Below, in pieces: positions 1-6,066 of a stretch of 17,783 bases of DNA. The notes under the pieces were generated by a model. That model was not told the origin of the DNA, made no database searches, and worked only from the letters and a program-made list of their open reading frames with translations. Position 1 is the stretch's first letter; each line of letters starts with the position of its first letter. The position numbers and the translations under genes were made by a program. The stretch lies in contig JAZDOL010000028.1 of assembly GCA_043798775.1 (NCBI GenBank), forward strand, positions 1 through 17,783, given 5' to 3'. Origin of the DNA: CAZUEG01 sp043798775 (GTDB lineage: Bacteria > Patescibacteriota > Minisyncoccia > Minisyncoccales > GWA2-46-15).

Positions 1-207
1 AAAGAAATGATTAAGATTGCCTCGTGGTTAAATAGAATCATTGAACATCTAAAGAAAATGAATCTTAACGGTATCGGTAGTCCCGACAAAGCAACCGATC
101 AATCGGCGCGCAAGGCATTTAAGGTTAGCGTTTTAAATGAACCAGAGCTAGTCAAAATCAAACGGGAAGTGATGCAATTAACACGCAAGTTTCCTCTTAC
201 TTATTAA
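1..207 (+). CDS. glyA: Serine hydroxymethyltransferase, C-terminal fragment
   Basis: The frame is open at the left edge, so this is only the 3' end of a gene. About 68 residues remain. The terminal stretch REVMQLTRKFPLTY matches the usual SHMT ending, in which a V..L...FPLY motif closes the protein. The preceding IASWLNRII helix fits the 'IAxxIxxVL' helix of the small C-terminal domain. SHMT is a cytosolic PLP enzyme that converts serine plus tetrahydrofolate to glycine plus 5,10-methylene-THF, the substrate of FolD, which is encoded two genes downstream. That context supports the call. The PLP lysine and active site lie outside the window. An independent 66-residue small protein starting at base 7 is possible but less likely, because the frame is open before that ATG. 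Confidence 0.75.
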   Translation, partial: KEMIKIASWLNRIIEHLKKMNLNGIGSPDKATDQSARKAFKVSVLNEPELVKIKREVMQLTRKFPLTY

Positions 208-222
208 TCAAAAGAAGCAGTA

Positions 223-1083
223 ATGGTTAAAAGGATTAACGCTGGTAGAAAGTATTATTTTATTTTGTTTATACTGGCTATCGTTGCTGTCGGTTTTATT
301 ATTTTTCTAAATAGGCAGTTTATAATGAACATTCCGGATAGTCAGCCAGTAATCCCAGCTGTAAATAAAACAGAAGCGAAAGTAGTATTTGACGTTTATT
401 CGTTAACAGATAACGTTGACCCCGAATGGATATGGACAGATTCAGTTGTTGTCCCCCGGATTATTGATAGTGGAGACCTGTCTGCGGAAAACGCATTTTC
501 TGAATATGTATTTGATAAAATCGCCAACGCAAACAATGATTCACCGGATATAAAGAAAGGTTACATAAAAATGAAGGAGAGATTGTCAGAAAATGAAGCC
601 AACGATTCCCTTGCGCCGAACGTTAATATCGAGCCAAATGGGCTAAGCGGCGACTCGCAAACATATATTCGGGAATATATGTTAAAAAATAATATATTTA
701 GCGGATTATTTTATTTTTACTCGACCGGTGGGGCGCATCCTGTTGATTCGTCGGTTATGATTAATTACGATTTGAAAAACATGCGAGAGATTACCATCGA
801 TGATATTTTGTTGATTAGCGGCGGTAATTTGATAGATTATCTTAATACAGAGCAAAACAAACTATATTCCGCAGCGCCTGGCGAACCCGAAAATCTAAAT
901 TGCTCACGCGACGAACTTATGCCGAGCGGTTTTTATGTAACAGAAAGTAGTTTGGTAATTATGACATCACCAAGTCGTCTTAACTCGTACTGTTCGCCAT
1001 CGTTTGAATTTGAATATTCGGCAATCAAAGACATTATTAACAAAAATGGGCCGTTATTACGGGTTTTAAATAATATTAAATGA
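223..1083 (+). CDS. Membrane-anchored DUF3298/RsiV-like extracytoplasmic protein
   Basis: This 286-residue protein has a short basic N-terminus, one hydrophobic segment (residues about 11-30, YYFILFILAIVAVGFIIFL) and a long polar remainder, so it is probably an anchored protein facing outward. Residues about 160-196 contain FYFYSTGGAHPVDSS followed by NYDLKNMREITIDDIL. This is the core signature of the DUF3298 domain found in RsiV and in PdaC-type proteins: a GGAHP turn, then an 'NFDL..G..I.L.D' strand pair. No deacetylase domain or sigma factor partner is visible, so its activity is unknown; RsiV homologues bind lysozyme. A weak AGAAG precedes the ATG. The gene overlaps folD by 4 bp (ATGA), so the two are probably translationally coupled within the glyA-folD operon. 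Confidence 0.6.
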   Translation: MVKRINAGRKYYFILFILAIVAVGFIIFLNRQFIMNIPDSQPVIPAVNKTEAKVVFDVYSLTDNVDPEWIWTDSVVVPRIIDSGDLSAENAFSEYVFDKIANANNDSPDIKKGYIKMKERLSENEANDSLAPNVNIEPNGLSGDSQTYIREYMLKNNIFSGLFYFYSTGGAHPVDSSVMINYDLKNMREITIDDILLISGGNLIDYLNTEQNKLYSAAPGEPENLNCSRDELMPSGFYVTESSLVIMTSPSRLNSYCSPSFEFEYSAIKDIINKNGPLLRVLNNIK

Positions 1084-1916
1084 AAATTTTAGACGGGAAA
1101 AAAATAGCCCTGGAGCTAATTGAAAATATTAAAAAGAAGACCGATGAAAGTAGCGGCCGTCTTAAATTGGCTTTTATTCAGGTTGGAAAAAGCCGTGCCG
1201 GCGAGGGATATTTAAAGCAGAAAAAGAAGGCCTGTGAATTGGCGGGAATCCGTTTTGAACTAATAAGATTTAAAGAAAATGTTAAAGAAAGTGTTTTGAT
1301 TACGGCAATTCGCCGTTTAAACAAAAAAAGAGATATTTCTGGAATTGTCGCGCAATTGCCACTACCATCGTCAATCGATGCTCAAGCGGTTCTTGACTCG
1401 GTGAGTATTCAAAAAGACCCTGACTGTCTTTCACAAACACGCTTTGCGAAATTTTGCGCCGGCCGTTCAATTATTACTCCGCCGGTGGTCTCGGCGATTG
1501 ATCATTTATTGTCTTATTATCATATCGACATTAAAGGGAAAAAGGTTGTCGTCATTGGGTCGGGCCGATTGGTTGGCCGGCCTCTGGCAATGTGGTTACT
1601 AAATAATGACGCTACTTATTCGGTATTAAACACATCAACGCCAAAGATTTCTACTTTTACAAAGATTGCCGATATTATCATTACCGGCGCCGGCCGGCCA
1701 GGGCTTTTAACTGGACGAATGGTTAAAGGGGGAGTCACTATTATCGATGCCGGGTCGGGTTATAAAAACGGGAAAGTTTCTGGCGATGCCGACTGGGAAA
1801 CGGTTAGTAAAAAAGCGCGTTACATTACCCCAGTTCCCGGCGGTATTGGGCCGTTAACCGTTGCCTGTCTATTAGAGAATTTAGTAATCCTTAACGGGCA
1901 AAAAGAAGAGAGATAA
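1080..1916 (+). CDS. folD: Bifunctional methylene-THF dehydrogenase / methenyl-THF cyclohydrolase
   Basis: This 278-residue protein matches the usual FolD length of about 280-300. FolD converts 5,10-methylene-THF to 10-formyl-THF in the cytosol, supplying purine and formyl-Met synthesis. The catalytic Tyr-Lys pair is visible in GYLKQKKKAC (Y44, K48). VAQLPLP matches the V.QLPLP motif, VVVIGSGRLVGRPLA is the Rossmann nucleotide site, and PVPGGIGPLT is the conserved C-terminal signature. Several motifs are divergent: KDPDC replaces KDVDG, IITPPV replaces PCTPxG, and SGRLVG replaces SxxVG. It starts inside the preceding stop codon (ATGA) and has no clear ribosome binding site, which suggests coupled translation. 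The divergence looks lineage-specific rather than disabling, since the catalytic Lys is intact. Confidence 0.9.
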   Translation: MKILDGKKIALELIENIKKKTDESSGRLKLAFIQVGKSRAGEGYLKQKKKACELAGIRFELIRFKENVKESVLITAIRRLNKKRDISGIVAQLPLPSSIDAQAVLDSVSIQKDPDCLSQTRFAKFCAGRSIITPPVVSAIDHLLSYYHIDIKGKKVVVIGSGRLVGRPLAMWLLNNDATYSVLNTSTPKISTFTKIADIIITGAGRPGLLTGRMVKGGVTIIDAGSGYKNGKVSGDADWETVSKKARYITPVPGGIGPLTVACLLENLVILNGQKEER

Positions 1917-1932
1917 AAATATTTATTTTTTT

Positions 1933-2478
1933 ATGCCGATTTTTACTTTCGACAAGATAATATTTAATTTAATTAATGGGTTAGCTGGCAACTGGCCGGT
2001 TCTTGATTATTTAGGAATATTTTTTGCCGAATATCTGCCGTATGTTCTGACGGCGGTTTTAATTGTGTGGTTGATTATTGATTGGAAAAAGCGCTTAAAA
2101 CCGCTGATAATATTTTATTCAACGGTAATATTCTCTCGGCTTATAGTCACAGAAATTATCCGTTATTTATTACCGCGCAACCGGCCGTTTGTTGATTACG
2201 ACGTTAATTTGCTCATTAACCACAGCGCAAGCAGTTCGTTTCCTTCGGGACACGCTTCTTTTTATTTTGCATTGGCGATGGCGATATATTTGTATAATAA
2301 AAAAGCCGGAGCGGTTTTTCTCTTAATGGTATCATTAATGTCAATCGCAAGGGTGTATGTCGGGGTCCATTGGCCAACCGACATTATTGCCGGGGCGGTT
2401 GTCGGAATCGCGTCGGCATATGTGATTAATTTTCTAAAACAAAAGTTTACCAAGAGACCCGGTGGCGTTGATAATTAG
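1933..2478 (+). CDS. PAP2-superfamily membrane phosphatase (undecaprenyl-diphosphatase-like)
   Basis: This 181-residue integral membrane protein has about five hydrophobic helices. It carries the tripartite PAP2 phosphatase signature: LLPRNRPF (a KxxxxxxRP-like motif, with R replacing K), SSFPSGHASF (PSGH, with the catalytic His) and ARVYVGVHWPTDIIAG (SRxxxxxHxxxD, where A replaces S in front of the Arg). The family removes phosphate from lipid phosphates; bacterial members commonly recycle undecaprenyl pyrophosphate for cell-wall synthesis or act on phosphatidate. The substrate here is inferred only from family habit. It lies 16 bp after folD and is probably in the same transcript. The ATG follows a run of T with no nearby ribosome binding site; AGAAGAGAG near 1904 is too far away. 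Confidence 0.85.
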   Translation: MPIFTFDKIIFNLINGLAGNWPVLDYLGIFFAEYLPYVLTAVLIVWLIIDWKKRLKPLIIFYSTVIFSRLIVTEIIRYLLPRNRPFVDYDVNLLINHSASSSFPSGHASFYFALAMAIYLYNKKAGAVFLLMVSLMSIARVYVGVHWPTDIIAGAVVGIASAYVINFLKQKFTKRPGGVDN

Positions 2479-2491
2479 AGATAGGTTGAAT

Positions 2492-2519
2492 TTGAAATGA
2501 GGTAAAACGAAATAAGAAT
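2492..2519 (+). promoter_or_regulatory. Candidate weak promoter of the DpnI-like gene
   Basis: TTGAAA (2492-2497) and AAGAAT (2514-2519) are separated by 16 bp, giving 5/6 and 4/6 matches to the sigma-70 consensus. Transcription would start near 2526, just before the ATG at 2533, so the leader would be very short. An AAGG lies only 1 nt before the ATG and cannot serve as a normal ribosome binding site. The match is weak. Confidence 0.3.
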
Positions 2520-2532
2520 AACGGATTAAGGC

Positions 2533-3318
2533 ATGAAGTTATCGTTTGATACACAGCTCGTAAATAATTACACAAGCAATCCGCAAAAGATTCGTGTTTT
2601 AAGCGAAGCATGGGTTGGTAATACTATCTTTTGCCCGAATTGCGGACATGTCGATTTAGAACAATACCGCCATAACAAACCCGTTGGCGATTTTTACTGC
2701 AAAAATTGTCATGAGGACTATGAACTAAAAAGCAAAAAAAGCGCATTTGGTAATAAGATTGTTGACGGCGCGTATGGTACAATGATTAAGCGATTAACAA
2801 GTAGCCGAAACCCAAATTTTTTTCTACTGAATTACGACATCGTAAGTTATGCGGTTGTAAACTTCCTTATCATTCCGAAACACTTTTTTGTGCCAGAGAT
2901 AATCGAAAAGAGAAAACCTCTTTCGTCGACAGCAGAACGTCACGATTGGATAGGTTGTAATATATTACTAAAGCATATTCCGCAGATTGGAAAAATATTT
3001 TTTGTCCGAGACGGACAAGTCGTGTCACGGGAAAAAGTATTGTCGAATTGGAAGAAAACCTTATTTCTGCGGGATGAAAAAGAAATTGGCGCAAAAGGTT
3101 GGCTATTAGATACCATGCTGTGTGTTGAAAAAATAGACCGCAAAGAATTCTCACTCGACGAGATCTATGCGTTTGAAAATGACTTGAGTAAAAAGCATCC
3201 CGATAACCGCCACATCAAAGACAAGATTCGACAGCAACTCCAGGTATTGCGGGATAATGGTTATCTTGAATTTACCAGTCGAGGAAATTATCAATTAACA
3301 CAAAATTATGGAAATTAA
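2533..3318 (+). CDS. DpnI-type methylation-dependent restriction endonuclease
   Basis: This 261-residue protein aligns along its whole length with what I recall of Streptococcus pneumoniae DpnI (DpnC), a type IIM enzyme that cleaves GATC only when the adenine is N6-methylated. The N-terminal catalytic domain keeps the PD-(D/E)XK residues D53, E64 and K66 (in VGDFYC and EDYELKSKK). Four zinc cysteines flank them: C34 and C37 (CPNCG), C56 and C59 (CKNC). The middle part has DGAYGTMIKR, NPNFF and RHDWIGCNI blocks like DpnI. The C-terminal part (HIKDKIRQQLQVLRDNGYLEF) matches the winged helix that reads the methylated site. The length is that of intact DpnI, so the enzyme is probably functional. 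It starts a small cluster of restriction genes. It could only be tolerated if the host does not methylate GATC adenine. Confidence 0.92.
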   Translation: MKLSFDTQLVNNYTSNPQKIRVLSEAWVGNTIFCPNCGHVDLEQYRHNKPVGDFYCKNCHEDYELKSKKSAFGNKIVDGAYGTMIKRLTSSRNPNFFLLNYDIVSYAVVNFLIIPKHFFVPEIIEKRKPLSSTAERHDWIGCNILLKHIPQIGKIFFVRDGQVVSREKVLSNWKKTLFLRDEKEIGAKGWLLDTMLCVEKIDRKEFSLDEIYAFENDLSKKHPDNRHIKDKIRQQLQVLRDNGYLEFTSRGNYQLTQNYGN

Positions 3319-3511
3319 ACTATTGCCATTTCTCGCAAAACTTATTTTAAGAATTATTCCGCATAGATTGTTGTCACATCGCATTTTGGTTATGTGTCGA
3401 GGATATAGTGATGATTATGAAAATTTGACTGAGCTTGTTTGGGAAGACGACAAATACCTGGATTTTTACGACAAGGAATCCTATCCCGAGTTTCAATTAT
3501 GGATACTTTAA
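3308..3511 (+). CDS. Small hypothetical protein following the DpnI-like gene
   Basis: I do not recognise this 67-residue protein. It begins with a basic and hydrophobic segment (MEIKLLPFLAKLILRIIPHR, possibly amphipathic or weakly membrane-associated) and ends with an acidic, aromatic half (ELVWEDDKYLDFYDKESYPE). The ATG lies inside the last codons of the DpnI-like gene (11-bp overlap), and GAGGAAATT stands about 18 bases upstream. Its end overlaps the start of the next small gene by 13 bp in another frame. Chained overlaps with no spacer are typical of coupled genes in restriction cassettes, which is the main reason to keep it. It may be an accessory protein, or a non-coding frame that is open by chance. 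Confidence 0.4.
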   Translation: MEIKLLPFLAKLILRIIPHRLLSHRILVMCRGYSDDYENLTELVWEDDKYLDFYDKESYPEFQLWIL

Positions 3512-3714
3512 GCGAATTATATTATATGAAAAATCTTCACGAACAACAGATGACCGTAACTTGCAGGTGTGGCAAAGAGGTGGTTTTGCAAATAATTGGA
3601 GGACAATACCAAGATTCCTACTCCGGAGTTTGTAGTTGCAGTCGAAAATGGTTACTCGAAGACTTGTCAGAAGATCTTACGGAAAATATCACGGAAAGTG
3701 AAAAAGATTTTTGA
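3499..3714 (+). CDS. Small CxC-CxC zinc-ribbon-like protein of the restriction cluster
   Basis: This 71-residue protein uses the ATG at 3499. A longer frame begins at 3439, but its extra 20 residues look like read-through of the neighbouring gene. Two Cys pairs, C22/C24 (TCRCGKEV) and C45/C47 (GVCSCSRKW), are about 20 residues apart and could bind one metal ion as a zinc-ribbon-like knuckle. The tail is strongly acidic (LEDLSEDLTENITESEKDF). I cannot assign a family. It is the third link in an overlapping chain after the DpnI-like endonuclease and precedes a strong terminator, so it probably belongs to the same transcript. An accessory or modulatory role is only a guess. Confidence 0.5.
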   Translation: MDTLSELYYMKNLHEQQMTVTCRCGKEVVLQIIGGQYQDSYSGVCSCSRKWLLEDLSEDLTENITESEKDF

Positions 3715-3799
3715 AATGGCTAGTTAATTTTAATATTATTGCCTGGAATTTGCTAAAAAAACGCAGGACTTCTCCATTTATGATATCCGAATTCAAGAG

Positions 3800-3821
3800 A
3801 AGAGGATTAATCCTCTTTTTT
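3800..3821 (+). terminator. Intrinsic terminator closing the DpnI-like cluster
   Basis: AAGAGGA (3800-3806) pairs perfectly with TCCTCTT (3811-3817) around a TTAA loop, and a T run follows (3816-3821). It lies about 85 bp after the last small gene and about 31 bp before the -35 box of the methyltransferase promoter. It therefore separates the two transcription units. Confidence 0.85.
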
Positions 3822-3851
3822 GATTATTCTTAGATTGTGGATAAACGCAGC

Positions 3852-3880
3852 TTATCAAGCAGCGGGTATCATAGTATAAT
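3852..3880 (+). promoter_or_regulatory. Promoter of the DNA methyltransferase gene (leaderless)
   Basis: TTATCA (3852-3857, 4/6 of the -35 consensus) is separated by 17 bp from a perfect TATAAT (3875-3880). The expected start of transcription, about 7 bases after the -10 box, falls on the A of the ATG at 3887. The mRNA would thus have no 5' leader and no Shine-Dalgarno sequence. Confidence 0.75.
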
Positions 3881-3886
3881 ATACCT

Positions 3887-4984
3887 ATGGCGAGCAATCA
3901 GGTTTTCAAAGCAATATATTTTTCTGACCACAAAGAAACAAACCCAAAGGCAAGGGGTGTTGTCTTGGCTTTTGGCGAGAGAAATATAGACTTGTACAAA
4001 AGCGTAGCCGGCCTTGGAAGCAATGAACTGCGCAACCTGCTTGGCACAGATTCTTATCTTGAGCTGGAACAACGCGCGCAACAAGAGGGGTTGCCGGTCA
4101 ATACTTACTGCCTTTGGTATTTGCGAAAAAATATTGGCGTAGAAGAAACAAAAACGAAAACAGTGAAGAATAACGAAAGGACAATCTCCGACTTTATAAA
4201 TCAGGTTATTCAGGGAGATTGTTTGGAGGTGATGAAAGAAATTCCAGCAAGATCGATAGATATGATTTTGTGTGATCTACCATACGGCACCACGCAACAT
4301 CACTGGGACAGCGTTATTCCGATTGATCAACTTTGGGACCATTACGAACGCATTATAAAAGATAAGGGCGTTATTGCTCTCACGGGACAAGGGCTCTTTA
4401 CGGCAAACCTTATGCTATCTAATACAAGGCTATTTAAATACAAAATCACTTGGGTTAAGTCAAAACCAACTAATTTTTTGAACGCAAAGAAACAACCGCT
4501 TCGCAAACACGAAGACATTTGTATTTTTTACAAAAGCCAACCTGCTTATAATCCACAAATGACCTACGGCGAGCCTTACAACAAGGGTTTTAGAAAAGAT
4601 CAATTTACCGGAAGTTACGGTGATTTCAAAACCGTTGAGGTAAAGAGTAATGGCGAGAGGTATCCTACTGATGTTGTTTATTTCAAAACTGCCGAAAGCG
4701 AGGGCGAAGTTTACCATCCCACGCAAAAACCAGTGGAACTTGGCCGTTATCTAATTCGTACCTTCACAAAAGAAGGAGATGTTGTTCTAGACAATACTTG
4801 CGGTAGCGGGAGCTTTCTTGTTTCAGCAGTTCTGGAGGGGAGAAAATTTATTGGAATTGAAAAAAACCAAGATGTTTATCTGTTCAAGAAACATAAAGTG
4901 GATTATATCGAGGTTTCAAAAAAACGTATTAAAGAAGCCGAGGATCGATACAAAACAGAGAACAACAGACTAAAGCTATTTTAG
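3887..4984 (+). CDS. Beta-class site-specific DNA methyltransferase (N6-adenine or N4-cytosine)
   Basis: This 365-residue protein contains catalytic motif IV, ILCDLPYGTT (around residues 127-136, the D-x-P-Y box), before the AdoMet-binding motif I-like VLDNTCGSGSF (around 300-310). This order defines the beta class of amino-methyltransferases. GDCLEVMKEIP and YHPTQKPVELGRYLI are further family blocks. The first ~100 residues form an extra N-terminal region that I cannot assign and that may help target recognition. The enzyme would protect host DNA against the endonuclease encoded convergently; the two stop codons overlap by 4 bp (TTAG). The target sequence cannot be read from the gene, but methylated GATC is unlikely given the neighbouring DpnI-like nuclease. 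Translation appears leaderless, since TATAAT ends 6 bases before the ATG. Confidence 0.88.
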   Translation: MASNQVFKAIYFSDHKETNPKARGVVLAFGERNIDLYKSVAGLGSNELRNLLGTDSYLELEQRAQQEGLPVNTYCLWYLRKNIGVEETKTKTVKNNERTISDFINQVIQGDCLEVMKEIPARSIDMILCDLPYGTTQHHWDSVIPIDQLWDHYERIIKDKGVIALTGQGLFTANLMLSNTRLFKYKITWVKSKPTNFLNAKKQPLRKHEDICIFYKSQPAYNPQMTYGEPYNKGFRKDQFTGSYGDFKTVEVKSNGERYPTDVVYFKTAESEGEVYHPTQKPVELGRYLIRTFTKEGDVVLDNTCGSGSFLVSAVLEGRKFIGIEKNQDVYLFKKHKVDYIEVSKKRIKEAEDRYKTENNRLKLF

Positions 4985-5898
4985 AGTCCGCTATACGGTT
5001 CCTCTTGGAGAGTCTGTCGCGCTTTTTCAATTTCACTTTCAGTCAATGCGCCTTTTCCTTTGAGCCAATTTAGAAGATGAAAATATTGATTTGAGTGCAA
5101 AATAGGCTTGACGATTTTAATTAAGCCAGTTTCTTTCTGAATAAAGGCAAGGTGTTTTTCCGAGAGTATGCCACGACCAATAAGATCGTAGGCGATTCTC
5201 ACCGCATCAACGGAGGTCAAATTCAGATCATTTTTGTGATTTCTATCTTTCTCAACATCTGGCGGGTCAATGCTTAATAGATCTTCAACTGCTTCCAGTC
5301 CATTGAGGTTGCGGTTATAATATTCTATTTCTTGCCCACGATAAGTAAACCAAGTTCTTCCTTGTTCGGTAAGAGAACCGCGCGGCAGATAAACGCCTCC
5401 GTTTGCTACCCGTTCTTTTGATACCCAGCCACAGATATAAAGTATCCATTTTCTTTGTCTGGTTGTACCCGGAAGATTTCTTTTACTGGGAGTTTCAAGA
5501 TGAGTCATAACATAAATATCGGCGTCCAGTCTTTCATCATGCATTTGTCGCGCGAAGAAATTATGCTTTGCTTCTCGTACAATACCATCACTACTTTCAT
5601 ACTCCTCTTTGAATGGTAATGACCCACCGCGACACTTGACATCAACTTTTATTCCAGAGGGAAGCAAAAGATCGTACCCGAGTGGATGATCTTCAGGATT
5701 TATTTCTGGCATACCTAGCTTGTTTCGTATAACCATCTCTGCAAGCGCGCCAAATCCTTGCTCTTCCGAACTCCCTCGTTCTGCGCCAGTTCTATTTTGA
5801 TTTGCGGCAATATAGCCTGCTGCTTTTTGTCTCAATTGAAAACCCAGCTCATCGGTAAGCTTTATAATAATCGGCTTTGGGTGATGATATCTATACAT
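4981..5898 (-). CDS. Probable type II restriction endonuclease, PD-(D/E)XK fold
   Basis: I do not recognise this 305-residue protein as a named enzyme, but it has a plausible nuclease core. GALAEMVIRNKLG (around 50-62) supplies a conserved Glu on a helix. This is followed by GYDLLLPSGIKVDVKCRGG, where D76 and D86-V-K88 form the D...(D/E)xK pair on adjacent strands. The C-terminal third is helical and charged. The position supports the call: it faces the methyltransferase tail to tail with overlapping stop codons, a common type II arrangement. It begins about 45 bp from the tRNA-Leu 3' end on the same strand, so it could be read from the tRNA promoter. I see no good ribosome binding site; AGGTGG lies about 20 bases before the ATG. 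Other nuclease roles cannot be excluded. Confidence 0.7.
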   Translation of the reverse strand: MYRYHHPKPIIIKLTDELGFQLRQKAAGYIAANQNRTGAERGSSEEQGFGALAEMVIRNKLGMPEINPEDHPLGYDLLLPSGIKVDVKCRGGSLPFKEEYESSDGIVREAKHNFFARQMHDERLDADIYVMTHLETPSKRNLPGTTRQRKWILYICGWVSKERVANGGVYLPRGSLTEQGRTWFTYRGQEIEYYNRNLNGLEAVEDLLSIDPPDVEKDRNHKNDLNLTSVDAVRIAYDLIGRGILSEKHLAFIQKETGLIKIVKPILHSNQYFHLLNWLKGKGALTESEIEKARQTLQEEPYSGL

Positions 5899-5942
5899 AT
5901 TTATTCAACAAAACGATCCACCTGCTTCTGTAATTTTTTTTG

Positions 5943-6026
5943 TGCCCGGGGAGGGACTCGAACCCTCAAGACCTTGCGATCATAGGTTTTTGAAACCTAC
6001 GTGTATACCAATTCCACCACCCGGGC
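5943..6026 (-). tRNA. tRNA-Leu (anticodon CAA)
   Basis: Read on the minus strand, the acceptor stem GCCCGGG pairs with CCCGGGC. The D arm contains GAATTGGTA. The anticodon stem TAGGT/ACCTA encloses the loop TTCAAAA, giving anticodon CAA for the UUG codon. A long class II variable arm (GATC-GCAA-GGTC) and the T arm GAGGG-TTCGAGT-CCCTC follow. The discriminator base is A, as expected for leucine. The gene does not encode CCA: the bases after the discriminator read CA and then an A-rich run. It lies about 40 bp downstream of topA on the same strand and directly precedes the restriction endonuclease gene. Confidence 0.96.
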
Positions 6027-6066
6027 TTTAATATGAAATTAATGATGAGTTAATGTCGTTTTGTTG

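Noticed and set aside
2479..2532. Attachment site repeat matching the tRNA-Leu 3' end
   Set aside because: No stretch resembling the T arm or acceptor of tRNA-Leu was found at the left edge of the restriction island.
3308..3714. One frameshifted gene split into two frames
   Set aside because: Both frames have their own ATG, compositions differ, and the overlap is as expected for coupled genes; without homologues a frameshift cannot be supported.
5899..5942. Dedicated promoter for the restriction endonuclease
   Set aside because: No -35/-10 pair with acceptable spacing is present; transcription from the tRNA side is simpler.
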